From a beta proteobacterium L13 (GTDB lineage Bacteria > Pseudomonadota > Gammaproteobacteria > Burkholderiales > Chromobacteriaceae), in assembly GCA_000335715.1 (NCBI GenBank), contig AMYZ01000002.1, forward strand, positions 304,556 through 368,555: a DNA stretch of 64,000 bases, in the 5' to 3' direction. Position 1 is the first letter of the stretch; each line of letters begins with the position of its first letter. Under the pieces are notes generated by a model, which was not told the DNA's origin, did no database searches, and was given only the letters and a program-made list of their open reading frames with translations. A program made the translations under genes and the position numbers. This document shows, in pieces, positions 7,901 to 17,800 of the stretch.

Positions 7901-9478
7901 TTAATGGCGGAAGTGACGTACGCCGGTGAGTACCATGGCGATGCCGTGCTCGTCGGCAGCGGCGAACACTTCGTCGTCACGCATGGAGCCACCCGGCTGG
8001 ATGATGGCCTTGATGCCTTGCTCGGCGATCACGTCGATACCGTCGCGGAACGGGAAGAAGGCATCGCTGGAGGCCACGGCACCTTGCAGCGCCAGGCCGG
8101 CATCTTGTGCCTTGCGCGCGGCGATGCGGGTGGAGTCCACGCGGCTCATCTGGCCGGCGCCGATACCGGCAGTCTGGCCGTTTTTGCAGAACACGATGGC
8201 GTTGGACTTCACGTACTTGGCCACGCGCCAGGCAAACAGCAGGTCGGCCATTTCCTGTTCGGTCGGGGCACGCTTGGTCACCACGCGCAACTCGTCCAGG
8301 CCCACGTTGCGGATATCCGGGGTCTGCACCAGCACACCGCCGCCCACGCGCTTCAGTTCGAAGCGGTTGGCGCCGTCGTGCAGCGGTACTTCCAGCACGC
8401 GCACGTTTTTCTTGGCGGCGATGATGGCTTTGGCTTCGTCGGTAAACGACGGCGCCATCAGCACTTCCAGGAACTGGCCGGTGACCGCTTCCACGGTTTC
8501 AGCATCTACCGGGCGGTTGAAGGCGATGATGCCGCCAAAGGCGCTGGTGGTATCGGTAGCAAACGCCAGACGGTAGGCGCTAAGCGTATCGGCAGCAATG
8601 GCCACGCCGCACGGGTTGGCGTGCTTCACGATGACACAGGCCGGGGCGTCGAAGGTTTTCACGGCTTCCCAGGCGGCGTCGGCGTCGGCGATATTGTTGT
8701 ACGACAGCTCTTTACCCTGCAGCTGGCGGTAACCGGCGATAGTACCGGCAGCCGGGTCCAGGTCGCGGTAGAAGGCGGCGGCCTGGTGCGGGTTTTCGCC
8801 GTAGCGCATGTCTTGCACTTTCACGAACTGCACGTTCAGGCGGTCCGGGAAGGCCGCGCGGTCCGGCACGCCGGCGTCTACGCCCTCGGCCAGGCTGGTC
8901 AGGTAGTTGGAGATGGCGCCATCGTAGGCGGCAGTGTGGGTAAAGGCTTTTTTGCACAAGCTCAGGCGAGTGAGCTTGGACAGCTGGCCGGCGTTGGCCT
9001 GCATTTCGGCTACCAGCGCGCTGTAGTCTGCGGCGTCGGTAACAATGGCCACGTGCTGCCAGTTTTTGGCGGCAGAGCGCACCATGGTAGGGCCGCCGAT
9101 ATCGATGTTCTCGATGGCGTCTTCCAGCGGGCAGTCGGCCTTGGCGATGGTGGCTTCAAACGGGTAGAGGTTCACGCACACCAGATCGATGTTGCCGATG
9201 CCGTGTTCTTGCATGGTGGCCACGTGTTCCGGCAGGTCGCGACGGCCCAGAATGCCGCCGTGTACTTTCGGGTGCAGGGTTTTCACACGGCCATCCAGCA
9301 TTTCCGGGAAGCCGGTGTAGTCGGATACGTCAATTACCGGCACGCCGGCATCGCGCAGCAGTTTGGAAGTACCGCCTGTGGACAGGATTTCTACACCGAA
9401 ACCCGCCAGGGCACGGGCAAATTCCAGTACACCGGTTTTGTCGGAAACGCTGATCAGCGCACGTTCGATCTTGGTCAT
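7901..9478 (-). CDS. purH: Bifunctional AICAR transformylase/IMP cyclohydrolase
   Basis: PurH carries out the last two steps of IMP synthesis. The 525-residue length is standard. The N-terminal cyclohydrolase domain is seen in [19 protein letters not shown] and [16 protein letters not shown]. The transformylase domain carries [13 protein letters not shown] sequence ([13 protein letters not shown]), [13 protein letters not shown] and the C-terminal [19 protein letters not shown]. The start is ATG 9478. The 220 bases upstream contain no other gene that I can support. Confidence 0.97.
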   Translation of the reverse strand: MTKIERALISVSDKTGVLEFARALAGFGVEILSTGGTSKLLRDAGVPVIDVSDYTGFPEMLDGRVKTLHPKVHGGILGRRDLPEHVATMQEHGIGNIDLVCVNLYPFEATIAKADCPLEDAIENIDIGGPTMVRSAAKNWQHVAIVTDAADYSALVAEMQANAGQLSKLTRLSLCKKAFTHTAAYDGAISNYLTSLAEGVDAGVPDRAAFPDRLNVQFVKVQDMRYGENPHQAAAFYRDLDPAAGTIAGYRQLQGKELSYNNIADADAAWEAVKTFDAPACVIVKHANPCGVAIAADTLSAYRLAFATDTTSAFGGIIAFNRPVDAETVEAVTGQFLEVLMAPSFTDEAKAIIAAKKNVRVLEVPLHDGANRFELKRVGGGVLVQTPDIRNVGLDELRVVTKRAPTEQEMADLLFAWRVAKYVKSNAIVFCKNGQTAGIGAGQMSRVDSTRIAARKAQDAGLALQGAVASSDAFFPFRDGIDVIAEQGIKAIIQPGGSMRDDEVFAAADEHGIAMVLTGVRHFRH

Positions 9479-9702
9479 GGTTCTCTACCGCTAGTCTAAA
9501 AAACAGTGGCCAGGCTACTGCCTTGCCGTGATAAATACTGGCCGTGCTGCTGCGCTGGCGTGTGCCTGCGCAGGCCGCAACGGCCTGGCTGAATGATCCC
9601 GTCCCCCGCCCCTGCCTTGCAGGGGAGTTAGCGGCAGCGCCAGCGCACTGCCACATGGTTTTATAGTGCCTGCCGCACGGGGCGGCTGGCTTCAGGCAAA
9701 AC

Positions 9703-9730
9703 AAAAGCCACCCGCTTGCACGGGTGGCTT
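9703..9730 (-). terminator. Intrinsic terminator of dusB-fis
   Basis: On the minus strand AAGCCACCCG and CGGGTGGCTT form a ten-base-pair stem with a six-base loop, followed by TTGTTTT. It begins a few bases after the fis stop. Confidence 0.88.
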
Positions 9731-9735
9731 GGCTG

Positions 9736-9972
9736 TCAGATCAGGTCGTAGGCCTTCATCTTTTTGCGCAGGGTATTGCGGTTCAGGCCAAGTAGCTCGG
9801 CGGCCCGCGTCTGGTTACCCTGCGTGTGGTTCAGCACGACTTCCAAAAGCGGTTTTTCCACACACGCCAGCACCATATCGTAAATGGCAGCAGGCGCTTC
9901 GCCGTCCAGATCGCGAAAGTACTGCTCCATGGCCAGGCGTACGCTGAGGGAAATATCGTCGTTGTTTTGCAT
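9736..9972 (-). CDS. fis: DNA-binding protein Fis
   Basis: Fis is a nucleoid protein that bends DNA and activates rRNA promoters among others. The 78-residue length matches the short betaproteobacterial form. The C-terminal helix-turn-helix NQTRAAELLGLNRNTLRKKM is the diagnostic recognition region, and the N-terminal dimer helix is also present. It lies 22 bases behind dusB, the usual dusB-fis operon order, and is followed by a terminator. Confidence 0.96.
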   Translation of the reverse strand: MQNNDDISLSVRLAMEQYFRDLDGEAPAAIYDMVLACVEKPLLEVVLNHTQGNQTRAAELLGLNRNTLRKKMKAYDLI

Positions 9973-9994
9973 GATGTTATTGTTGTCTTGGTGG

Positions 9995-11026
9995 TTATGC
10001 CAGCGCGTCGGCTTCGGCGCTGGTGCTGCTGTCTGCTACATACTGCAGCCGGTCCGAATGCCGGGCCAGGCTGTCAAAATACTGCGCTACCGCTTGCTGC
10101 TGCTCGGCGGTGGTTTCCAGCTGGTACATCGCCTGGCGGAATTCGTTACTGCCGCGCAGCCCCTTGGTGTACCAGGCAATATGCTTGCGCGCGATACGGC
10201 TGCCGCTGTACTCCCCGTAAAAATCGTACAGCTCGGCCAGGTGCGCCTGCATGATGGCGCTGATCTCGGCGATACGCGGCGGCGGCAACAGCTCGCCGGT
10301 GTCCAGATAATGCTGGATCTCGCGAAAGATCCACGGCCGCCCTTGCGCGGCGCGGCCGATCATGATGGCGTCGGCACCGGTGTAATCCAGCACGTATTTG
10401 GCCTTCTGCGGGCTGTCGATGTCGCCGTTGGCGATCACCGGCATGCGCACGGCCTGTTTTACCGCGGCGATGGTGTCGTATTCGGCCGCACCACGGTACA
10501 TGTCTTCGCGCGTGCGCCCGTGCAGGGCCAGGGCGGCAATGCCGGCATCCTCGGCCATGCGCGCTACCTGTAGCGCGGTTTTCACGTCCTGGCTCCAGCC
10601 GGTACGCGTTTTCAGCGAGACCGGCACGTCCACCGCCTTCACCACCGCTTCCAGAATGCGGCCAACGTTGTCCAGGTCGCGCAGCAGTGCGCTACCGGCG
10701 GCCACATTGCACACCTTCTTGGCGGGGCAGCCCATATTGATGTCGATGATCTGCGCGCCGTGCTCTACGTTCAGGCGGGCGGCGTCGGCCAGCATCTGTG
10801 CGTCACCGCCGGCAATCTGCACCACGATGGGCTCGACTTCGCCTTCGTGGTTGGCGCGGCGCAGCGTCTTGGGCGTGGTCCACAGGGCCTTGTTGGCGGT
10901 AATCATTTCCGATACCGCCATGCCCGCGCCCAGCTTTTTGCACAGCATGCGGAACGGCCGGTCTGTTACGCCCGCCATGGGGGCGACGATCAGACGGTTT
11001 TTCAGAACGTAAGGGCCGATTTGCAT
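9995..11026 (-). CDS. dusB: tRNA-dihydrouridine synthase B
   Basis: DusB is a flavoenzyme that reduces uridine in the D-loop of tRNAs. The 343-residue protein starts KNRLIVAPMAGVTDRPFR. It carries the catalytic-cysteine segment DINMGCPAKKVCNVAAGSAL, the SLKTRTGW strand, LALHGRTREDMYRG, and the FMN-binding VIANGDIDSPQKA and DAIMIGRAAQGRPWIF. It leads the dusB-fis operon. Its RNase-P-side upstream region (11027-11198) contains no visible gene. Confidence 0.95.
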   Translation of the reverse strand: MQIGPYVLKNRLIVAPMAGVTDRPFRMLCKKLGAGMAVSEMITANKALWTTPKTLRRANHEGEVEPIVVQIAGGDAQMLADAARLNVEHGAQIIDINMGCPAKKVCNVAAGSALLRDLDNVGRILEAVVKAVDVPVSLKTRTGWSQDVKTALQVARMAEDAGIAALALHGRTREDMYRGAAEYDTIAAVKQAVRMPVIANGDIDSPQKAKYVLDYTGADAIMIGRAAQGRPWIFREIQHYLDTGELLPPPRIAEISAIMQAHLAELYDFYGEYSGSRIARKHIAWYTKGLRGSNEFRQAMYQLETTAEQQQAVAQYFDSLARHSDRLQYVADSSTSAEADALA

Positions 11027-11198
11027 CGCAAAAAGAAGGACATGGGGTGAAAAGGGTCGCCATTGTACTGCCTTTTACGCGGCGGGTAAAAAGCTTTTTG
11101 CCTATTTTTTGAGCAATGACAATAGCAGAAAGAAATGCCCGTTCGCGGTGCAAAGGGCGGAGCCGCACCAGCATGTGGCGGGCGATAGGAATGGGGGG

Positions 11199-11568
11199 CG
11201 GGAAGTTGGCCGATAAGCCGGGTTTTGTCGTTGGACAGTCATTCCTCTAGTCTTGCCGTTACCGACAAGCTCAAGCAACCTACCCGGGTACAGCGCGGGC
11301 CACGCCAATGTACCCCTATTTGGTCTTGCTCCGGATGGGGTTTAGCCTGCCGTGCGCATTGCTGCGTCCGCGGTGCGCTCTTACCGCACCTTTTCACCCT
11401 TGCCTGTGCTGCAGCACCCTTGCGGGTACTGCGGCCATCGGCGGTTCAGCTCTCTGTTCCACTTTCCGTCGCCTCGCGGCGCCTGGCCGTTAGCCAGCAT
11501 CCTGCCCTGCGGAGCCCGGACTTTCCTCCCCGTGCAAGCACGCGGCGACTGTCTGTCCAACTTCCCGG
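11199..11568 (-). ncRNA. rnpB: RNase P RNA
   Basis: Read on the minus strand, this is a bacterial type A RNase P RNA, the catalytic subunit that matures tRNA 5' ends. It has the 5' region with GAGGAAAGTCCGGGCTCC, the universally conserved CR element, then the GCTAACGGCCAGGCG region. It also has a GGACGCAGCAATGCGC-like segment and the 3' ACCCGGCTTATCGGCC. The ends pair as GGGAAGTTGG with CCAACTTCCC, forming helix P1, which sets the boundaries. Length is about 370 nucleotides. Confidence 0.95.
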
Positions 11569-11573
11569 CGCGG

Positions 11574-11579
11574 ATTGTA
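11574..11579 (-). promoter_or_regulatory. Minus-10 element of rnpB
   Basis: TACAAT on the minus strand lies five bases before the first paired base of P1. I see no convincing minus-35 hexamer at the right distance. Confidence 0.5.
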
Positions 11580-11619
11580 CCGCAAACCGTGGCATAACGC
11601 CGCACGCACTGACAAATAT

Positions 11620-11650
11620 CAATACCTGGCCAGCCAGCGTTTCTATAATG
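11620..11650 (+). promoter_or_regulatory. Candidate promoter of the GGDEF/EAL gene
   Basis: A perfect TATAAT (11645-11650) lies about 30 bases before the start codon. CTGACA (11620-11625) is a candidate minus-35 element with a long 19-base spacer. It lies back to back with the rnpB promoter. Confidence 0.5.
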
Positions 11651-11681
11651 CAGCCTCCCCCGATCCGTACTAGGTATTGCC

Positions 11682-14600
11682 GTGTCACGTTTGCCCGACC
11701 AGACCCGCCTCGCCCGCCTGCAACTGGCGGGCATGCTGAGCCTGGTAATTACCGTGGTGGTCTTGCTGGCCAGCTATTTTTTTTACCAGCAATGGCAGGA
11801 CTACCAGAGCAACCGCCAAGCCGTGCAACAGCAAACGCTGCAGCACGGGCAGACCTTCCTGCGCACCTGGGGCGACGACGCCATCATTACGCTGGATACA
11901 CTGGACCACCAGACACATACCTTGCTGCGCCAGCGTATCCGGGAGCAAGTTGACCAGGCCCACGCACTGGCTACCGCGCTGTATCTGACCCACGCCCACT
12001 CCAGCCAGCCTGCCAGCCGCTCGCGGCGCGAAATCGTCGAGGCACTGCGCCCGCTGCGCTACTTTCACGGCCGCGGCTATTTCTTTATCGATACCTTGCA
12101 GGGCGACTGCGTACTGCTGCCCACCACCCCGGCACTGGAAGGCACGTCGCTGCTGAACAACCGTGACGACGCCGGCACCTACATCATGCGCAGCCTGATC
12201 GCCGCCACCCAGAACGAAGCGGGGGCCGGCTTTACCAGCTACCGCTGGTACCGCCCGGGCGAAAAGCGCATGGCGGAAAAAGTGGCCTACGCGCGGCGCT
12301 TCGAGCCCTTGGGCTGGCTGATCGGTGGCGGCGAGTACGTAGACAATGTCGCCAAGGACTTGCAAAAACAGGGCCTGGCGCTACTGGCGCAAATGCGTAC
12401 CGGCCAGCGCGGCGGCTTTATCGTACTGGACGGGCAAGGCAGGCAGCTGCAAGGTTTTCTCCCCGGCAAGACCACGCTGGAAGCCCGCCTGCAGCAACGC
12501 CTGCAAGCTGCGCCACTGGGCAGCTTTGTCGACTTTAGCTTGCAGGGCGTGCAGTACACCGCCTACGTTGGCCGCATGGCAGCCTGGGGCTGGCGCGTGA
12601 TTGCCGTCGCCCCAGCCAGCATGCTGCGAGGGAGTGATGACCAGCTGCAGCAACGCCTGGGCGAACAGACCCAGGCCCGCGTGCTGGCCACGCTGGGTAT
12701 CTTTATGGCTGCCCTGCTGCTGGCGGTGCTGTTCTCGCTGGTTTTCTCGCGCTGGATGCGCCAACTGGCCGATGGCTACCGCCAGCAAATTGAAAGCCGG
12801 CAAAACGCGCTGGAGCAAAACGCGCGCGAAATCGAGCTGACCCGTTATATGAGCGACAGTGCGGCCGACATCATCGTGCTGCGCGACGCCCAAGGCCAGG
12901 TGGCCTACCGCAACCAGCGCGCGCGCGAATGCTTTGACGGCTGCGAGCAGGACACCCTGCAGCAGCTGTTTGCCAGCGCCCTGCCGGATGGCGACAGCGC
13001 CGAGCTGCAGCTGATGTGCTGCCACGGGCCGGTGATGCTGGAGGTGAAACTCAGCACGGTGGACTACCAGGGCGAACAATACCGCTGCGCCACCGCCCGC
13101 GACATTGGCGCCCGTATCGAACAGGAGCGCGAGCTGCGCCTGGCCTCCAAGGTATTTGAAGCCAGCACCGAAGCCATCGTGATTACCGACACCGCCAACC
13201 GTATCGTGGCAGTGAACCAGGCCTTTACCGCCATCACCGGCTACAGCGAAGCCGAAGCGCTGGGCCAGACCCCTGCCATGCTCAGCTCGGGCAAGCACGA
13301 CGCCGACTTTTTCCATGACCTGTGGAACCACCTGGCCGCGCGCGGCCAATGGGCTGGCGAGATCTGGAACCGGCGCAAAAGTGGCGAAGTCTACCCCGAG
13401 TGGCTCAGCATCAACGCCCTGCGCGATAGCCACGGCACGCTTACCAACTATATCGCGCTGTTCTCCGACATCAGCGAGCGCAAGGAAGCCGAAGCCCGCG
13501 TGCAGCACCTGGCAGAATACGACTACCTGACCGACCTGCCCAACCGCCTGCTGCTGATGGACCGCCTGCAGCAATCGCTGCGCGTGGCCGAGCGCAGCCG
13601 CCACAAGGTGGCCGTGCTGTTCATGGACCTGGACCGCTTCAAGAACATCAACGACACCCTGGGCCACGCCACCGGCGACACCCTGCTGCAAGAGGTGGCA
13701 CGCCGCACCCGCGCCGTGGTGCGCGAAATGGACACGGTTGGCCGCACCGGCGGCGACGAGTTCGTGATGATCCTGCCCGAGCTGGCCGATAACGCCCAGG
13801 CCGCGCTGATCGCCGAGCGCGTGCTGGACACCCTGCGCCAGCCCTTTGTGCTGGATGGCCACCAGCTGGTGATTACCGCCAGTATCGGCATTTCCATCAG
13901 CCCGGACGATGGCAAAGACGCCCAGCTATTGCTGAAAAATGCCGACATGGCCATGTACGAGGCCAAGGCACAGGGGCGCAACAACTACCGTTTCTTTACC
14001 GAACGCATGACCGCCGAGGTGCGCCAGCGCCTGCTGATGGAAAACCGTCTGCGCGGCGCGCTGGCACGCCAGGAGCTGCACCTGATGCTGCAGCCGAAGT
14101 TCTGGGTAACTGACCGCCGCCTGTCCGGCTTCGAGGCCCTGCTGCGCTGGACCGATGCCGACGGCGTGGCCACCTCGCCAGCCGAGTTCATCCCGGTGGC
14201 GGAAGAGTCCGGCCTGATTATCGAAATCGGTAGCTGGGTGCTGCGCCAGGCCTGCCAGCTGGCTGCCGCCTGGCCCGCCCCGGCCAACGGTGCGGCGCTG
14301 ACCATGGCGGTGAATGTCTCCCCGCGCCAGCTGGCACAGCCGGGCTTTGCCGAGCTGGTGGCCGGCATCCTGCGCGACACCGGCCTGGCGGCGGGGCAGC
14401 TGGAGATCGAGGTGACCGAAAGCGCCCTGCTGGAGCGCACCGGCAATGTGAAAGCCGCACTGGATGGCTTGAAAGCGCTGGGCGTGCGGCTGGCGGTGGA
14501 TGATTTCGGCACCGGCTATTCCAGCCTGGCCTATCTGAAAGATTTTGCACCCGACACGGTAAAAATCGACCGCTGCTTTGTGACCGACCTGCAAAACCGC

Positions 14601-14804
14601 CACGACAACGCCGCCATCGTGCTGGCCATCATCACGCTGGCCAAGAGCCTGAAGATGGAAGCGCTGGCCGAAGGGGTGGAAACCGAAGAAGAGTTGGCCG
14701 CACTGGCGCGGCTAGGCTGCGAGGCGGTGCAGGGCTACCTGACCGGCCGGCCGCTAGCGCTGGACGCCGCCGCCGCACTGGTAGCGGCCAACCCTGCGCC
14801 CTAA
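11682..14804 (+). CDS. Membrane Cache-PAS-PAS-GGDEF-EAL cyclic-di-GMP enzyme
   Basis: This 1040-residue protein should both make and break cyclic-di-GMP. A helix at about 15-35 and another at about 336-356 bracket a periplasmic Cache-type sensor (for example YFHGRGYFFIDTLQGDCVLL and GWLIGGGEYVD). Two PAS regions follow at about 385-480 and 484-605. The GGDEF domain (about 608-775) has an intact GGDEF motif near 690, preceded by RxxD (REMD) at the exact five-residue spacing of the inhibitory I-site. The EAL domain (about 790-1035) keeps EAL near 818, NVSPRQL, VDDFGTGYSS and AEGVET. Both halves look catalytically competent. The start is GTG. The signal sensed is unknown. Confidence 0.95.
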   Translation: MSRLPDQTRLARLQLAGMLSLVITVVVLLASYFFYQQWQDYQSNRQAVQQQTLQHGQTFLRTWGDDAIITLDTLDHQTHTLLRQRIREQVDQAHALATALYLTHAHSSQPASRSRREIVEALRPLRYFHGRGYFFIDTLQGDCVLLPTTPALEGTSLLNNRDDAGTYIMRSLIAATQNEAGAGFTSYRWYRPGEKRMAEKVAYARRFEPLGWLIGGGEYVDNVAKDLQKQGLALLAQMRTGQRGGFIVLDGQGRQLQGFLPGKTTLEARLQQRLQAAPLGSFVDFSLQGVQYTAYVGRMAAWGWRVIAVAPASMLRGSDDQLQQRLGEQTQARVLATLGIFMAALLLAVLFSLVFSRWMRQLADGYRQQIESRQNALEQNAREIELTRYMSDSAADIIVLRDAQGQVAYRNQRARECFDGCEQDTLQQLFASALPDGDSAELQLMCCHGPVMLEVKLSTVDYQGEQYRCATARDIGARIEQERELRLASKVFEASTEAIVITDTANRIVAVNQAFTAITGYSEAEALGQTPAMLSSGKHDADFFHDLWNHLAARGQWAGEIWNRRKSGEVYPEWLSINALRDSHGTLTNYIALFSDISERKEAEARVQHLAEYDYLTDLPNRLLLMDRLQQSLRVAERSRHKVAVLFMDLDRFKNINDTLGHATGDTLLQEVARRTRAVVREMDTVGRTGGDEFVMILPELADNAQAALIAERVLDTLRQPFVLDGHQLVITASIGISISPDDGKDAQLLLKNADMAMYEAKAQGRNNYRFFTERMTAEVRQRLLMENRLRGALARQELHLMLQPKFWVTDRRLSGFEALLRWTDADGVATSPAEFIPVAEESGLIIEIGSWVLRQACQLAAAWPAPANGAALTMAVNVSPRQLAQPGFAELVAGILRDTGLAAGQLEIEVTESALLERTGNVKAALDGLKALGVRLAVDDFGTGYSSLAYLKDFAPDTVKIDRCFVTDLQNRHDNAAIVLAIITLAKSLKMEALAEGVETEEELAALARLGCEAVQGYLTGRPLALDAAAALVAANPAP

Positions 14805-14855
14805 TGCCGCCTGACGCGCTACCGGCGTGGTACAGCCCGGTAGCGCTAGCGGCTG

Positions 14856-17800
14856 CTAATCAAAGCGCAGCGTATAGCGCAGCTCCGACGACACCTCGTA
14901 GCCCAGACGCCCCACCAGCGACAGCTTCTGCGACAGCTGGTAGTTCAGGCGGATGGCTTGCTCGGCGCTGCGCAGGCCGTACTCGTAGCCCACATACAGC
15001 TCGCGCGTGAGCTGCTTGCCCAGCACCACCACCTGCTCGGCCGGGCTCACCGTGCCGCTGGCGCTGGTGCTTTCGGCGCGCGACTGCACGCCCACGTCGT
15101 CGAACAGCCCTACCTTGTCATTCACCATCCCCGCCAGCAGGCCACCGGCCGAGGCACCGGCAATATCGCTGTCGCGCTCGCCACTGGTGGCGGCGCGGTT
15201 CAGGATCAGCCAGGACAGCTTGTCTTTTTCCGACATGGCCTCGTCGGCCACCAGTTTTACCGTGGGGGTCAGCACCGAACCGGTGATTTCCACCCCGGCA
15301 CCAACCTGCGACATGCGCCGCTTGGCGCGGATATCCAGCGACGGGTTGTCCAGCGCGCCGGTAAAGCTCACCACACCACGGTTGATGTCCAGATCCTGGC
15401 CGTAGGCCTTGAAACGGCCCTTGTCCACGCGGATCTGCCCGCGCGCCTGCAGCTGGCCACCGGGCTGGGCCAGCAGGCGGATATCGCCCCCCAGCCAGGC
15501 ATCCAGGCCGTTACCGGCAAAGCGCACGTCGTCCGACAGTGTCACGGTCAGATCCAGCCCCAATGGCAGCGCCTTGCCGCCTTCGTCTACCGTGCGCCCC
15601 ACCACGTACACATCGGACGACAGCTGCGGCCCGCCCAGCTTGGGCAGGTCGAAGCGGCCATGGTCGACGGTAAAGTTGCCGCGCACCATGGCACGGCCCT
15701 GCTCGATGCTGATCTTGCTGCTACCCGACACCAGCAGGCGCCGCCCCGGGCGGTCCAGCACGGCAAAGCGTTTCAGCGTCAGCGTCACCGCGGCCAGCGG
15801 GATGTCGCCATCCAGCGAGAGCTGGCCATTGGCACCGATCTCGCCGTCTTTGCCGAACTGCAGCGTGTCGATCTGCAGGCTGCGCCCCAATAGCCGCGCC
15901 GCCAGCACGCCGTGCTCCAGGCGAATGCCGTTACGCCGCTCGATAAAACGCAGGCCCTGGCCGCTTACCGTACCGCCCAGCTGCGGTGCCAGGAGCGGGC
16001 CGCTCAGCGTCAGGTTGGCCGCCAGGCTGCCGTCCAGCTCGGTACCGGCCGGCATACGGCTTTGCAGTACCGCCAGCGCGGGCACGGCGGCGTTCAGACG
16101 GCCGTTGATGCTGGCGCTATCCAGATTGGTGCTGCCTGCCGGCAGGTTGATGCTGCCTTCGCCCGCCACGCGGCCAAAACGCGTGTCCAGCTGCAAGCTA
16201 AAGGGGGCGTTTTCGCCCAGGCCCAGCTGCAGCGTGGCGCGGCTCAGCCCCAGGCTTTGTGCCGGGTGGCCGCCCTGCGCCGGCAGGGTCAGGTCGCCGC
16301 TGAGGCGCTGCAGCGCGATTTTGCCCTGCGGCAGGCCGTGCTGCCCCGCCAGCGACCATTGCCCGGCCAGTACCAGGTCTTGCGGCAGCGGGGGCGTCCA
16401 CCACGGCGCCAGCGATGACAGCGCCAGGGCATTGACCTGGCCTTGGCTACGCCAGCCCGCTGCCTGCTGCCAGCTGGTATCGCCCAGCTGCCAGCTGCTG
16501 CCCAGTGCCTGCCAGCGGCTAGGCGCCAGGGTCACGCTGTCTTGTGCCAGCTGCAGCGCGGCCGGGGCGGCCAAGCGCAGTGGCACGGCACCGTCTGCCT
16601 GCAGGCTGGCCAGCGTACCGCGCCAGCGCAGGGTGCGGGTATCCAGCCCGCCTTGCAGCGCCAGGCTCAGCGTTTGCGGCTTGCCTTGCAGCTGGCCACG
16701 CAAGGCCAGGCTCAGCTGGTGCGCAGCGCGTACACCGCTGCTGCTCAGGGTAATGTCGTCCAGGCGCTGGCCGCCGGCCTGCAGGCCGCGCCCTTGCAGC
16801 ATCAGGCGGAAGGGGCTGTCTTCGGCGGTACCGCTGCGGCCATCGGCGTCCAGGCTGGCCAGTTGTACCCCGCCGGGCAGCGCCAGGCGGCTGGCTTGCA
16901 CTTGCGCGCTGATATCCGGCCGCGCCGGGGTGCCGGCCAGCGCCAGCCGGGCGTTGAGCTCGCCGGAGAAGGCTGGCCCCAGTGGGCTTAGATCGGGTGC
17001 GGCCAACTGTAGCTTGAGGGTGTCACCCGCCACGCCATAAGCGCCTTGCGCCTGCAGGCGGTTACGGCCCAGGCTCAGGTCGGCGTTGACCGCGCTGATA
17101 CGCTGCGTCTGCCATTTCAGCGCCAGCTGGCCACCCAGCGCGGCGCCACCGAGCTGGCTGGGGGAAAATTTGAGCGACACATCACCCTGCGGCCGGGTGG
17201 CTAGCCGCGCGCTGGCCAGTAGTTGGCCGTTGATATTGCCCCGTGGCAGGCGGGTATCCAGCAGGCCGGGGTCGAAGCTGATAAAGCGGCCGTCAAACCC
17301 CAGCGCCTTGTCGTCGATCAGGTATTGCCCCTTGCCCTGGAAACGGCCCAGCCCGGTACGCAGCAGCAGGTCGTCCAGTTTTACCCGGCGAGGTTTCTCG
17401 GCCAGGGCGACGCGGCTTTCCACCGCCAGCTTGCCGCTGGCCAGTTTCAGGGCCAGTGCCGGTAGCTGCGGGCTGCCGCTCACCGCCACGGTGCCGGACA
17501 CCTTGTGCGCCGGCAGGCTGCTATCCACTGCCTGGCTATCCAGCCCGGCCAGGCCCAGCTGCAGCGCCAGCGCACTGGCACTGGCCTGGCCGCGCAGTGT
17601 GGCCTGGCCACCTGCCAGCTGCGCCGTCAGGCCGGGCAGCTGCAAGGTGTCTTTATGAATACGGAAATCACCCCACAGCAGCGACAGCGGCAGGCGCTTG
17701 GCCGATAAAGCACCCGGCTGGCTGTTTACCAGGCTGAGGCCGCCGACGATGGTGTCGGCGTCTTGCGGCTTCAGCTGTACCGACAACGCCAGTGCCGCCT

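Noticed and set aside
11225..11953. ORFs across the 11200-11570 region on both strands
   Set aside because: The region is RNase P RNA; the ORFs are spurious readings of a structured RNA.
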